From the NCBI GenBank assembly GCA_963803155.1, contig CAWDMN010000036.1, positions 1 to 64,000 on the forward strand: DNA of 64,000 nt. Direction: 5' to 3'. Position numbers and translations under genes: made by a program. The stretch is from CAWDMN01 sp963803155. GTDB taxonomy: Bacteria; Acidobacteriota; Terriglobia; Versatilivoradales; Versatilivoraceae. This document shows positions 53,144 to 61,458 of the stretch, piece after piece. The notes beneath the pieces were generated by a model that had not been told where the DNA came from, searched no databases, and worked only from the letters and a program-made list of their open reading frames with translations. Numbering within the stretch: the first letter of the stretch is position 1; each line of letters opens with the position of its first letter.

Positions 53144-55828
53144 ATGAAACGCATAAGCATTGGATTAATAGCCTTATTAATTTGGGTGACCGCGCTGGTT
53201 CTGGAAGCCGACCGGGTGGCGGCGACTCCTGACCTTGGCGTCGCCGCCTCGAAGTCGCAGATACAATTGCCTACCCTGATAATCGATTATCCGGCCGCTG
53301 GCTCAATTTTCCCACCCGATATTTCAGCCCCCACTTTTATTTGGCACGGGCCGGACGAGAATGTCACTGTCTGGCAGATTGAAGTGTCATTTGAGCATGG
53401 TTCCAGACCAATCAAAATTGAATCGACCGGCGAGAAAATGCAGATTGGCGAGATCGACCAGCGCTGTATCGCGGACACCAACGAGCTTCCCAGCCTCACT
53501 TCAGAAATGGCCTCTGCTCATACGTGGCTGCCGGACGAAAAACTATGGGCAAAAATCAAGGCGAAATCCACGGAACAGCCTGCTACGCTTAAAATCGCCG
53601 GTTTCAGCTCCCCCCACTCGAAACAGCCTCTCTCGCAGGGCTGGGTGACCTTCAAAACCTCAAGCGATCCGGTGGGCGCCCCCATCTTTTTTCGGGATGT
53701 TCCGCTCATGCCGTCGGAATCCGCAAAAGGGGTTATCAAACCGTTGGCCCCCAGCGCCCTTCCCTTGATTGCCTGGAGACTACGCAATGTGGCGGAACGG
53801 CGCAGCCGGTTACTTGTTGAGGGGCTGCATACTTGTGCCAATTGTCACTCCTTCTCCTTGGATGGCAAAACGCTGGGCATGGATGTGGACGGCCCCAGTA
53901 ATGATAAGGGCTTGTATGCCTTGGCCGCGGTCAAGCCCCATATGTCGATTGGCAATGAGGATGTGATTAAATGGAGCACTTATCGTGGGCCGCTCGGCGG
54001 GGCATTGCGGGTGGGATTCATGTCACAGGTTTCGCCGGACGGGAATCGGGTGATAACCACGATTAACGATCCTGGCCAGGAGAATCATGAGCATATGCAA
54101 GACCTGCTAGGAAAATATTTTGTAATCAATTTCAAGGATTACCGTTTTCTGCAAGTGTTTTATCCGACGCGGGGAATTCTGGCGTGGTATAGCCGCGACG
54201 CCGGAAAATTGCAGCCTCTGCCGGGAGCCGACAACCCAGAATTTGTGCAGGCGACGGGAGTTTGGAGCCCTGATGGGAAAAATCTGGTTTTTGCGCGGGC
54301 CGAGGCCCGTTCCCCATATCCCAAGGACGGTATCATGCCGGAATACGCCAATGATCCGCGGGAACCTCAAATTCAGTATGACCTTTGCCGCATTCCCTTC
54401 AATGAAGGGCGGGGAGGAGTGGCGGAGCTCATTGAGGGCGCGTCCCAGAACGGGATGAGCAACAATTTCCCCAAAATTTCTCCCGATGGACGGTGGATAG
54501 TTTTCGTGCAATGCCATAACGGTTTGCTGATGCGTCCGGACAGCCAGCTTTATATTGTGCCTTTTGGCGGGGGGACACCCCGCCGGATGAATTGCAACAC
54601 TTCGCTCATGAATTCCTGGCATAGTTTTTCCCCTAATGGCCATTGGCTGGTATTTTCTTCGAAGAGCCGGTCGCCTTATACACAAATGTATCTGACCCAT
54701 TTGGACGAAGATGGAATGGATAGCCCGCCGATTCTGATAGAAAACAGCACCGCTGCCAACCGTGCCGTCAATATTCCCGAATTTGTGAACATTTCTCCTG
54801 ATGGATTGCAGAGTATTGATGCTCCAGCTACCCGATTTTACGAGTTATTCGACCATGCGGCGGAATTGGCTAACAAAGGACAGAATACCAAGGCGCTGGA
54901 GGAGTTGCAGAAAGCCCAGGAGCTGAACCCTCAAGATGCCAGGGTTTACAATTATATGGGAGTGGAATTAGTGGCATTAGGAAAGCAGGCAGAGGCCATG
55001 GTGCAATACCAAAAGGCGCTTTCAATTGATCCGGAGTATGGAGAGCCTGAGTCCAATTTGGGAATCCTGTTGGTGCACGAGGGCAAACAGGAGGAAGCCT
55101 TGCCTCATTTTGAAAGGGCCCTCCAGGCAAATCCGCGGGAACTGAAATACCATTCTAATCTGGCGGCTGCTCTGGCCAACTTAGGCCGCACCGAAGAAGC
55201 CATAGTCCATTGTCAATATGTCCTGTCTTTCAATCCGGAAGACATGGAAGCCAATACCAACCTGGGGATTGCCCTGGCCAAGTCGGGACAGGCAGGGAAG
55301 GCGATTCCCTATTTCGAAAAGGCTTTAGCCCTCAATCCAAAATCAGCGGAAATCCATGCCAACCTGGGGTTCGCCTTGATGGAGATGGGCCGGGGGAAGG
55401 AGGCGATTGCCCATTTGGAAAAAGCCGCGGAGGTGAATCCCGAATCGGTTGAACTCCAGCGGGCTTTGGGACGTCTACTGGCTGAGAGCGGCCGCTTTGA
55501 ACAGGCGATTCCCCATTTTGAAAAAGCCGTGCAGCTAATGCCGCAATCCGCTGAACTTCATTATAACCTGGGTAAATTGCTTGCCATGAAGAAGGAATTC
55601 GATCAGGCAATTTCCCATTTTGAAAAGGCGTCGGAATTGGCTCCTCAATTTGCCGAAGGGCAATACACGCTGGCTGCCGCGTATGCCACTGTGGGGCGCC
55701 TTCCTGAGGCCCTGGCAATTGCCCGCCATGGTTTGGAGCTTGCCCGGCAGCAAAATAATCTAGCTTTGATAGAGGCCTGCACTACTCAAATTAGGATTTA
55801 TCAAGCTCAAGTCCCTGCCGGGAAGTAG
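53144..55828 (+). CDS. Secreted PD40-TPR protein with a c-type haem motif (paralog 2)
   Basis: An 894-residue protein of the same layout as 42100-44574: signal peptide (about 1-28), N-terminal domain starting IDYPAAGSIFPPDISAPTFIW, CxxCH at C231-C234-H235 (HTCANCHSFS), PD40 repeats and, from about 565 on, eight to nine TPR repeats, about two more than in paralog 1. Whole stretches are nearly identical between the two, so duplication is recent or under selection. A clear AAGGAGG lies upstream of ATG 53144. Probably periplasmic or outer-membrane linked; function unknown. The following gene is transcribed towards it. Confidence 0.9.
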   Translation: MKRISIGLIALLIWVTALVLEADRVAATPDLGVAASKSQIQLPTLIIDYPAAGSIFPPDISAPTFIWHGPDENVTVWQIEVSFEHGSRPIKIESTGEKMQIGEIDQRCIADTNELPSLTSEMASAHTWLPDEKLWAKIKAKSTEQPATLKIAGFSSPHSKQPLSQGWVTFKTSSDPVGAPIFFRDVPLMPSESAKGVIKPLAPSALPLIAWRLRNVAERRSRLLVEGLHTCANCHSFSLDGKTLGMDVDGPSNDKGLYALAAVKPHMSIGNEDVIKWSTYRGPLGGALRVGFMSQVSPDGNRVITTINDPGQENHEHMQDLLGKYFVINFKDYRFLQVFYPTRGILAWYSRDAGKLQPLPGADNPEFVQATGVWSPDGKNLVFARAEARSPYPKDGIMPEYANDPREPQIQYDLCRIPFNEGRGGVAELIEGASQNGMSNNFPKISPDGRWIVFVQCHNGLLMRPDSQLYIVPFGGGTPRRMNCNTSLMNSWHSFSPNGHWLVFSSKSRSPYTQMYLTHLDEDGMDSPPILIENSTAANRAVNIPEFVNISPDGLQSIDAPATRFYELFDHAAELANKGQNTKALEELQKAQELNPQDARVYNYMGVELVALGKQAEAMVQYQKALSIDPEYGEPESNLGILLVHEGKQEEALPHFERALQANPRELKYHSNLAAALANLGRTEEAIVHCQYVLSFNPEDMEANTNLGIALAKSGQAGKAIPYFEKALALNPKSAEIHANLGFALMEMGRGKEAIAHLEKAAEVNPESVELQRALGRLLAESGRFEQAIPHFEKAVQLMPQSAELHYNLGKLLAMKKEFDQAISHFEKASELAPQFAEGQYTLAAAYATVGRLPEALAIARHGLELARQQNNLALIEACTTQIRIYQAQVPAGK

Positions 55829-55909
55829 CTTTTAGGAAAAAGGAAATTGTTGAAACTCCCGGGACTCCTCAGAAAATCGCTGTAAGTTGTTGATATAACA
55901 CGAGGGTGC

Positions 55910-55952
55910 CACGGGCAAAAAACAGCATGGTTTACCAGAGTTTTTGCCCGTG
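55910..55952. terminator. Long hairpin after the second haem/PD40 gene
   Basis: A 12-bp perfect stem (CACGGGCAAAAA with TTTTTGCCCGTG) and a 19-base loop, 80 bases after the stop of the haem/PD40 gene. The second arm supplies a short T-run. It probably helps to end transcription between convergent genes. Confidence 0.5.
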
Positions 55953-55980
55953 CTCGAACCAATTTTCATCATCTTGTTGT

Positions 55981-56139
55981 GCCAGCCGCGCTGGCATGGG
56001 TGACTCCCTAGAAAATAGCGTGGATGGAGGCGAGGTTCCCCCACCCCGTCTGAGTTTGCCAAACCTGCTCAGACGGCCTGAGGGCAGGCCGCCTCCATCA
56101 TCCCGTTTTCATCTTCATTGTTGTGCCAGCCTCGCTGGC
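55981..56139. repeat. Pair of short hairpin repeats
   Basis: GCCAGC-CGC-GCTGGC (55981-55995) and GCCAGC-CTC-GCTGGC (56125-56139), both preceded by TTGTTGTG or TTGTTGTG-like sequence and followed by ATG. They lie about 144 bases apart in the gap 55829-56207, where no gene is seen. They look like small dispersed palindromic repeats. Confidence 0.5.
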
Positions 56140-56207
56140 ATGAGCAGCTCCTTCGCTTTGCGGCAGTTTAGGGAAAACACCGCGCACGAATTGTCCACTT
56201 GAGAGCC

Positions 56208-58394
56208 TTACCGCAATTCTACATTGGTTTGGCAAGTAGCCGATTGATTGCTGGCGGAGTCAACGGTCTCGATCAACAACCGGTATTTCCCAGCCTCCAG
56301 ATCCCTGACCGGGAAATTGAATCCCAACGTGACCTGGCCTGGCCCTGAAGGTTGCACTACCCGGGTCAGCTTGACGGGAGGAAGATCATGGGCCTGCCCC
56401 TTTTCATCAATCAATTTAGGCTTGGCTATCAGCACCCGTTCCAGTCCGGCCGGTTTGAGGTTGTAAACTTTATAAAAAACGGCCAGAGGGGATTTGCGAT
56501 CCACCCGATTGTCCACCGAAGGGGTGATTTCATAGCCCTTGAAGGCCATTGGATTGGTTTCATTCAGCAGCTGCAACTGAACGTTCTTGACTAGATCGGG
56601 CAGGGGGGTCACGCGGTAACTTACTACCAGGCTGCTGGCTCCCAGGGAATTCTCCGTCAGAGCCGGTACTTCCAGGAGCATGGATTGGCTGCTGGATTTT
56701 CCAGCTTCATTAACCACAGCCATTTTCACCTGGTATTTTCCAGGCTTCAACAACAACTGGTTCTGATAAAAAACATCTTCCGGCCTTGCTGCATTGGCTC
56801 CGGTGGAATTATCCACCACTGGTTTGCTGCCATTGAAACGCCCCACCATATTGCCATTTCCATCAAAAGCAGCCCCCATGAATTCAAGTTTTCCCGCGCC
56901 GAATGCGGCAGCTTCTGATTTTACCCGGCCAAACAAGGTAATTCTAGCCAGTTGCGGAGAATCATAAAAAACCACCGGCTGCATTTCCAACCGGAGTCCG
57001 TCGGCGGAGGCCTCGGCGGTCAGGAGGCTGGAAAGTTTTTTTTCGTTGGCGGTCATCTCCAAGTTTCCGCTCTCACGGGAAAGAAATGTCCCCCGTGCAT
57101 AGAAAAGCTTTGTGTCCTTGACGTTGCTCTTGACTTCCACTTTCAAAAGTTTGTCTTCCGGTTTCAGGTTGGCTGGCAAATACCCCAACACGTAATAATT
57201 GCTTAATTCCACATTGAAGCCTTCCAGCCCTTTGGTGAGATCGTTGGATTCCCTCACTACATCACCATAAGTCTCCTTGGCCACTGCCTGCATCAATTGT
57301 CCGCTGGCATTCGCTTGGGGAATCCTGTCAAAATCATCCCGGGCGCTATGATCGGCGATCCCGGAGCCGGAGCCTTCGGGTCCAGTTGGATGAGCGGGCG
57401 TCGGGGGGGGAGCCTGCGGCATGGCTGCCAACAGCAAGGTTGCCGTACCCGTATTCAGGAAATTAACGTTGGGCAGCACCGCCTGTGCCAACCGTTGGAA
57501 GGAAAAAGAGGGGGACTGAGCGGGCGTCTTCCCGCCTGGCGGCAAGGTTTTAGCCGTCAGGGACGATTTCATCGAAGGTTTGAGCCGGTTGCTGGCGCTG
57601 GCACTGGCATTTGTGGCAATCAGCGTATAGAAGGAAACTTTGGAGCGGCGGGCGGTATCCACGAGACTGTTCATTTCAGATTCCGCCATCACGGCAAAAT
57701 CCTCCGTAAAGAACAACACGGACTTCCGCCCTTTGATGGCCCCCAGGTCCGCGGCCAACGCAGTCAACTTTAGGACAATATTTTTGGCCAGGAGCTGGCC
57801 TTCTTGTCCGGCAAAACCAACTCCCAGTTCAGATTGACCGAAGGAAGCGGCTGGCTTGGCAATGGCCGCCAGCACCTTGGAAGAATCGTGTGTGAAGGGC
57901 TGGAGGATGCTAAAATCCCTGCTATAAACGGCCACGGCAAACTGGTCTTGTGGACGCATGTGTCTTTTCACAAAGGTCGCGGCCGCGTCACGCGTGACTT
58001 TGATCTTCGGCAGCGTTATGGAGTGGTCATCAAAGAGAATCATGACGACTTTGCCCCGTTGAGTCCCTTCATCTATGGCTTTCACAATGGTGGGAACCGG
58101 CTGGGCGGCACTGGTTTCAGAAACTGCATCAAACGTCACAATCTCCTGGCGCTTGCCGTTGACGAACAGCTCAAAATTTTCCTTCTTCAGATCCTTCACC
58201 GGCTGCCCCTTCTTGTCTTTGACCGAGACTTCGAGTGTAGCCAGCTCTGCGTTGCCGCGCATTGTGGTGGCTTGACCAGCCTCCGCGGCAATCAGTTTTG
58301 GGCTAAGGCATGTCCCCAACAGAAGGGCACCGGCAACAATGGTCCATCCCATGATCGAAATGAGGTTTTTCTTTAAAAATTCATTTTTTCCCAT
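56208..58394 (-). CDS. Secreted VWFA-related acidobacterial protein 1
   Basis: A 728-residue protein with a signal peptide or anchor (about 12-38) and a von Willebrand A-like domain (about 40-290) of the type first seen in Acidobacteria (TIGR03436-like): LEVSVKDKKGQPVKDLKKEN, then KVVMILFDDHSITLPK where D-x-S-x-T stands for the usual DxSxS metal motif, and KGRKSVLFFTEDFAV. The C-terminal half is beta-rich (GKYRLLIETVDSASNQ) and probably a set of Ig-like domains. The role is unknown; such proteins may mediate adhesion or sensing. ATG at 58394 has GAGGAG upstream. A second family member lies at 61459-63696. Confidence 0.9.
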   Translation of the reverse strand: MGKNEFLKKNLISIMGWTIVAGALLLGTCLSPKLIAAEAGQATTMRGNAELATLEVSVKDKKGQPVKDLKKENFELFVNGKRQEIVTFDAVSETSAAQPVPTIVKAIDEGTQRGKVVMILFDDHSITLPKIKVTRDAAATFVKRHMRPQDQFAVAVYSRDFSILQPFTHDSSKVLAAIAKPAASFGQSELGVGFAGQEGQLLAKNIVLKLTALAADLGAIKGRKSVLFFTEDFAVMAESEMNSLVDTARRSKVSFYTLIATNASASASNRLKPSMKSSLTAKTLPPGGKTPAQSPSFSFQRLAQAVLPNVNFLNTGTATLLLAAMPQAPPPTPAHPTGPEGSGSGIADHSARDDFDRIPQANASGQLMQAVAKETYGDVVRESNDLTKGLEGFNVELSNYYVLGYLPANLKPEDKLLKVEVKSNVKDTKLFYARGTFLSRESGNLEMTANEKKLSSLLTAEASADGLRLEMQPVVFYDSPQLARITLFGRVKSEAAAFGAGKLEFMGAAFDGNGNMVGRFNGSKPVVDNSTGANAARPEDVFYQNQLLLKPGKYQVKMAVVNEAGKSSSQSMLLEVPALTENSLGASSLVVSYRVTPLPDLVKNVQLQLLNETNPMAFKGYEITPSVDNRVDRKSPLAVFYKVYNLKPAGLERVLIAKPKLIDEKGQAHDLPPVKLTRVVQPSGPGQVTLGFNFPVRDLEAGKYRLLIETVDSASNQSATCQTNVELR

Positions 58395-58449
58395 ATTGAC
58401 TCCTCTAAATCAAAAAAAGCAACTGCCAAGGACATTTTGCTTCGTTCAG

Positions 58450-58478
58450 TATCGGGATCGGTATCGGAATCGGTATCG
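58450..58478. repeat. Six-base tandem repeat NATCGG
   Basis: Five units TATCGG, GATCGG, TATCGG, AATCGG and TATCG follow each other. The 6-base unit with variable first base is not needed for coding here. It may be a slippage product or a protein-binding track. Confidence 0.65.
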
Positions 58479-58710
58479 ACTATACGAGGAGGTTAAACAT
58501 CGGCGATCCACCCTCCTCGTCAACGCAGCTGAATTTTTCCGACAATTTTCTGACATCTCCGCTATCGTGCATCCCAAGCGTCTTGCCGCGTGGCGGACTT
58601 TCAGCCTGGAAATGCTCTTTTTATTGCATACTATTGCCTTTCTCTGCAGTGTCAAAATTCTTTGGGCAAAACTCAGGCTAACGCAGGGCTAGGGTTTTGA
58701 TTGATTAAAT

Positions 58711-58797
58711 GCCTTCTCCCCGCGCGGGGAGAAGGCCTCAGCACTATATATACCGGAGTTTCCAATCTCATGCCTTCTCCCCGCGCGGGGAGAAGGC
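58711..58797. repeat. Two copies of a perfect 26-bp palindrome
   Basis: The palindromes at 58711-58736 and 58772-58797 are identical, centred on CGCG, with arms GCCTTCTCCCCGC. Starts are 61 bases apart, with an unrelated spacer. The arms are like the stem found between potA and potB (10334-10363). Such families are REP-like dispersed palindromes. Confidence 0.75.
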
Positions 58798-58931
58798 TGA
58801 AATCACCCCTTTCAGGCCGTCAGGTCGGTGGTTGAAAAGCCAGTTGAAAACATTCATCATTTTGTGATGAGGGATGCGACGCCATGAGTAGCTCCTCCGA
58901 AAACTGAGCCGCATAAAATGGGCACTAAGAA

Positions 58932-60167
58932 TCACTTTTCGGACTGCCGACTGTCGGTGGAAGCATCTTGCCGGATCAACTGCTCGGCGGGTGATTGGCG
59001 CATTTGTTGTGCATTCAGCCGTTCGAAATTTTTCTGTGCCTTTTCCGCATCCACTATCCGGTTGGCACGTCTGTAAGCTTGCATAAGGCTGAAGTAAGCG
59101 TTGGCGGACTCCGGATCCAGCTTGACCGCTTTTTCCAGGAAAGAAATCGCTTCGGGAATTTTGTGCTCAGCCAGGAGGATGCGGCCATTAAGGTAGATGG
59201 CAGCGAAGTTTTCCGGCTCTTTGGCCAGTCCTTTTTGCACGTAACTTTTCGCTTCAGCGTATTGCGCCTTCATGACCAGGATCCAGGCAATTTGCAGCAG
59301 GGCGGAAACATGGTGGGGATCCCGCTCCAGCTCTAGGTGGAAATACTTCAGCGCCTCTTCGTGCCGCTGCCCCTCGGAAAGGGCCACTCCGTAAGCGTAA
59401 GCAACGTTGGGTTGGCCCCGATACTGGACTTCCAGTTTTTCAAATAGATCAACCGCTGCCGCAACTTTCCCCGAATATCCGAGAAAAACCGCTTTCCCGA
59501 ATTGGAGCGCCATTTCACGCTGTTCGGAGGGCAAACCCGGAATCGGAGTGGCGATGTGCAAGTCCGCCATCCCGAGGGCCAAAAAAACAGCCGGGGATTC
59601 CTTATCTTGGGCGGCATAGGTCCTGATCAAAAGAAAGCGGGCCGCCTCAAAATTACCCGTCTGATTGAGCAGCACGGCATGGTGATAGCGCACCGCGTTT
59701 GTCAATTCTACATTGTTCCCCAAGCCCAAACTTCGAGCTTTTTCCAGATGAGTCAGCGCAAGTCCATATTGCCTTATTTGGTATTCACTCAAACCCAAAA
59801 AACCCCAGCCCGGGCCAATCTTCGGTTCCAGGACAACATATTTAGAGAAGGCTGCGGCAGCCTCGGAGAATTTTTCCTGGTCATAGTTGAGGGTTCCCAC
59901 AAACCACCAGCATTCAGCACAGGCCGGCTGTAATTTAACAAGCTGGATATACCGGCTCAACGCCTCTGGAATGTTTCCACTCTGGAACAGCGCCTGGGCT
60001 TCTGTTTTCAGCTTCTCAAAATCAGCTTCGGAAATGGCTGGAGTGCGGGCTGCCGCAGGCTTCTTGGATGCCGGAACTGCGGGCGCGGATTTTGTCTGGG
60101 CCTCCAAGGTCCATCCACTCCCTCCCAAAAACAGCAGCAAAATTAAAGAATAAAATCGAATCTCCAT
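58932..60167 (-). CDS. Exported TPR-repeat protein (paralog of 49517-50770)
   Basis: A 411-residue protein with a signal peptide (about 1-24), a Lys/Ala/Pro-rich linker and about eight TPR units. Shared hallmarks with the protein at 49517-50770 include CAECWWFVGTLNYDQEKFSE, GPGWGFLGLSEYQIRQYGLA and EVQYRGQPNVAYAYGVALSE. Its ATG lies 2 bases after the stop of the next upstream TPR gene (60170), so both are very probably translated together, possibly as partners. The binding target is unknown. Confidence 0.87.
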   Translation of the reverse strand: MEIRFYSLILLLFLGGSGWTLEAQTKSAPAVPASKKPAAARTPAISEADFEKLKTEAQALFQSGNIPEALSRYIQLVKLQPACAECWWFVGTLNYDQEKFSEAAAAFSKYVVLEPKIGPGWGFLGLSEYQIRQYGLALTHLEKARSLGLGNNVELTNAVRYHHAVLLNQTGNFEAARFLLIRTYAAQDKESPAVFLALGMADLHIATPIPGLPSEQREMALQFGKAVFLGYSGKVAAAVDLFEKLEVQYRGQPNVAYAYGVALSEGQRHEEALKYFHLELERDPHHVSALLQIAWILVMKAQYAEAKSYVQKGLAKEPENFAAIYLNGRILLAEHKIPEAISFLEKAVKLDPESANAYFSLMQAYRRANRIVDAEKAQKNFERLNAQQMRQSPAEQLIRQDASTDSRQSEK

Positions 60168-60169
60168 CT

Positions 60170-61357
60170 TCAGGGTGCCCCCATGGCGCGCTTCTCATTG
60201 TCGGGCAGCTGGGTGGGTGTGGCAGTCTTTTTCCCGCCTTTTTCCATTTCCTGTAGTTTTGTCCGCAATTCATCGGCAATTTTTTGTTCCTGCTCCCCCT
60301 CCGCCACCATTTTTTTCCGGTAATAAACTCGCGCTAAGTTCACATGGGCATCCAGGTAATCAGGATCCCTTTTGACAACTCCCTCAAGGATCTGCTGCGC
60401 CTCATCCAATTCCCCTTTCAAGTAGTGGACAACGGAAATTTGAAGGAGGGCACCGCCATCGTTGGGACGCAATTGGACGGCTTTCCTCAAACTCGTCAAG
60501 GCCTTGTCATATTCCTTGTTCCGGCGGTACAAATAACCCGCATAAAAATTCGCGTTGAAATCGTTGGGATTAATCTTTAGTTCTGCTTGAAACTCCCCAA
60601 TGGCCTCACTCATATCAAAAACATTGGAGCGGAGCAACTGGGTTCCCAAACTAGAGTGTGCCAGGGGGAGTTGGGGATTCAGACGAATCGATTCATGCAA
60701 TTCAGCAAGGGCCTCTTCATTTTTGAACATCGCCGCGTAGATACTCCCCATCATCAAGTGCGCCTCGGCGGAATTGCCCTTGCTTAAGATTCGATCCAGC
60801 ATCTTCTGCCCTTCCTCCATCTGACCCTCTAATACGTAGGCATTACCCAGCAAATAGGCAATGGTGAGGTTGCCGGGAAACTGGCCGGAAATGTCCTTCA
60901 ACTCGCCGATCACTTGCTGGTACTGGCCCAATTGATAATAGCAATCCGCCAGCAAGGTTCGGGCTTGCAGATTCCCGGGTTCCGATTTAAGAACTTGCTG
61001 GAACTGCGGGATGGCACTGCGATTGTCCCCCATCTTGTAATAGGCCAATCCAAGGTTGAGTACCAGGCGAGGCTGGCCCGGAGCCAGTTTCAGAGCCCGC
61101 TGGTAATAATTAACCGCTTCCGCATAACGGCCCAGTTGCGAATAAATGACCCCGAGATTGGCCAGCACCGGGAAGCGGGGAGTCTCTTGGATGGAAAGTT
61201 CATACTCCTTGATGGCCGCCTCCAGTTTCCCCGCCTGCTGCAATTCCAGACCCCGCGCAAAATGCGGGTCCTTCAAAGGGGGATTCTGGGCCATCCCCGA
61301 CTGCAGCACAAACAAAGAAAAGAAAATCGCCGTCAATCTAGTCCGTATCATAACCAT
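60170..61357 (-). CDS. Exported TPR-repeat protein
   Basis: A 395-residue protein with a signal peptide (about 1-24) and nine to ten TPRs covering most of the chain (FPVLANLGVIYSQLGRYAEA, PRLVLNLGLAYYKMGDNRSA, and others) before a charged, Gln/Lys-rich tail. It overlaps in layout but not closely in sequence with the neighbouring TPR protein, to which it is coupled by a 2-base gap. ATGs at 61357 and 61351 are both possible; the frame continues to 61411. Upstream on the same strand lies the second VWFA-related gene (gap about 100 bases), so the three genes may form an operon. Confidence 0.87.
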   Translation of the reverse strand: MVMIRTRLTAIFFSLFVLQSGMAQNPPLKDPHFARGLELQQAGKLEAAIKEYELSIQETPRFPVLANLGVIYSQLGRYAEAVNYYQRALKLAPGQPRLVLNLGLAYYKMGDNRSAIPQFQQVLKSEPGNLQARTLLADCYYQLGQYQQVIGELKDISGQFPGNLTIAYLLGNAYVLEGQMEEGQKMLDRILSKGNSAEAHLMMGSIYAAMFKNEEALAELHESIRLNPQLPLAHSSLGTQLLRSNVFDMSEAIGEFQAELKINPNDFNANFYAGYLYRRNKEYDKALTSLRKAVQLRPNDGGALLQISVVHYLKGELDEAQQILEGVVKRDPDYLDAHVNLARVYYRKKMVAEGEQEQKIADELRTKLQEMEKGGKKTATPTQLPDNEKRAMGAP

Positions 61358-61458
61358 CTCAATTTGCCCAACCGTGCCGAGCCAGAACAAAAAGAAAAAG
61401 ACATTAACCACAGAGTCACGGAAGTGAAAGATTTAGAAACTAATGCCACCGATTCGTC

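Larger units (their letters stand above)
58395..58931. other. Repeat-rich gap
   Basis: A 537-base gap without a supported gene. It contains a six-base tandem repeat (58450-58478) and a pair of perfect 26-bp palindromes (58711-58797), described separately. A plus-strand frame at 58339-58692 overlaps the VWFA gene start and has low-complexity RYR repeats, so it is rejected. Confidence 0.5.

Noticed and set aside
58339..58692. A 117-codon plus-strand frame
   Set aside because: It overlaps the VWFA gene start, contains the hexamer repeat translated as RYR units and has no family match.
58711..58797. A CRISPR array
   Set aside because: Only two repeats, perfectly palindromic, with one 35-base spacer and no cas genes.
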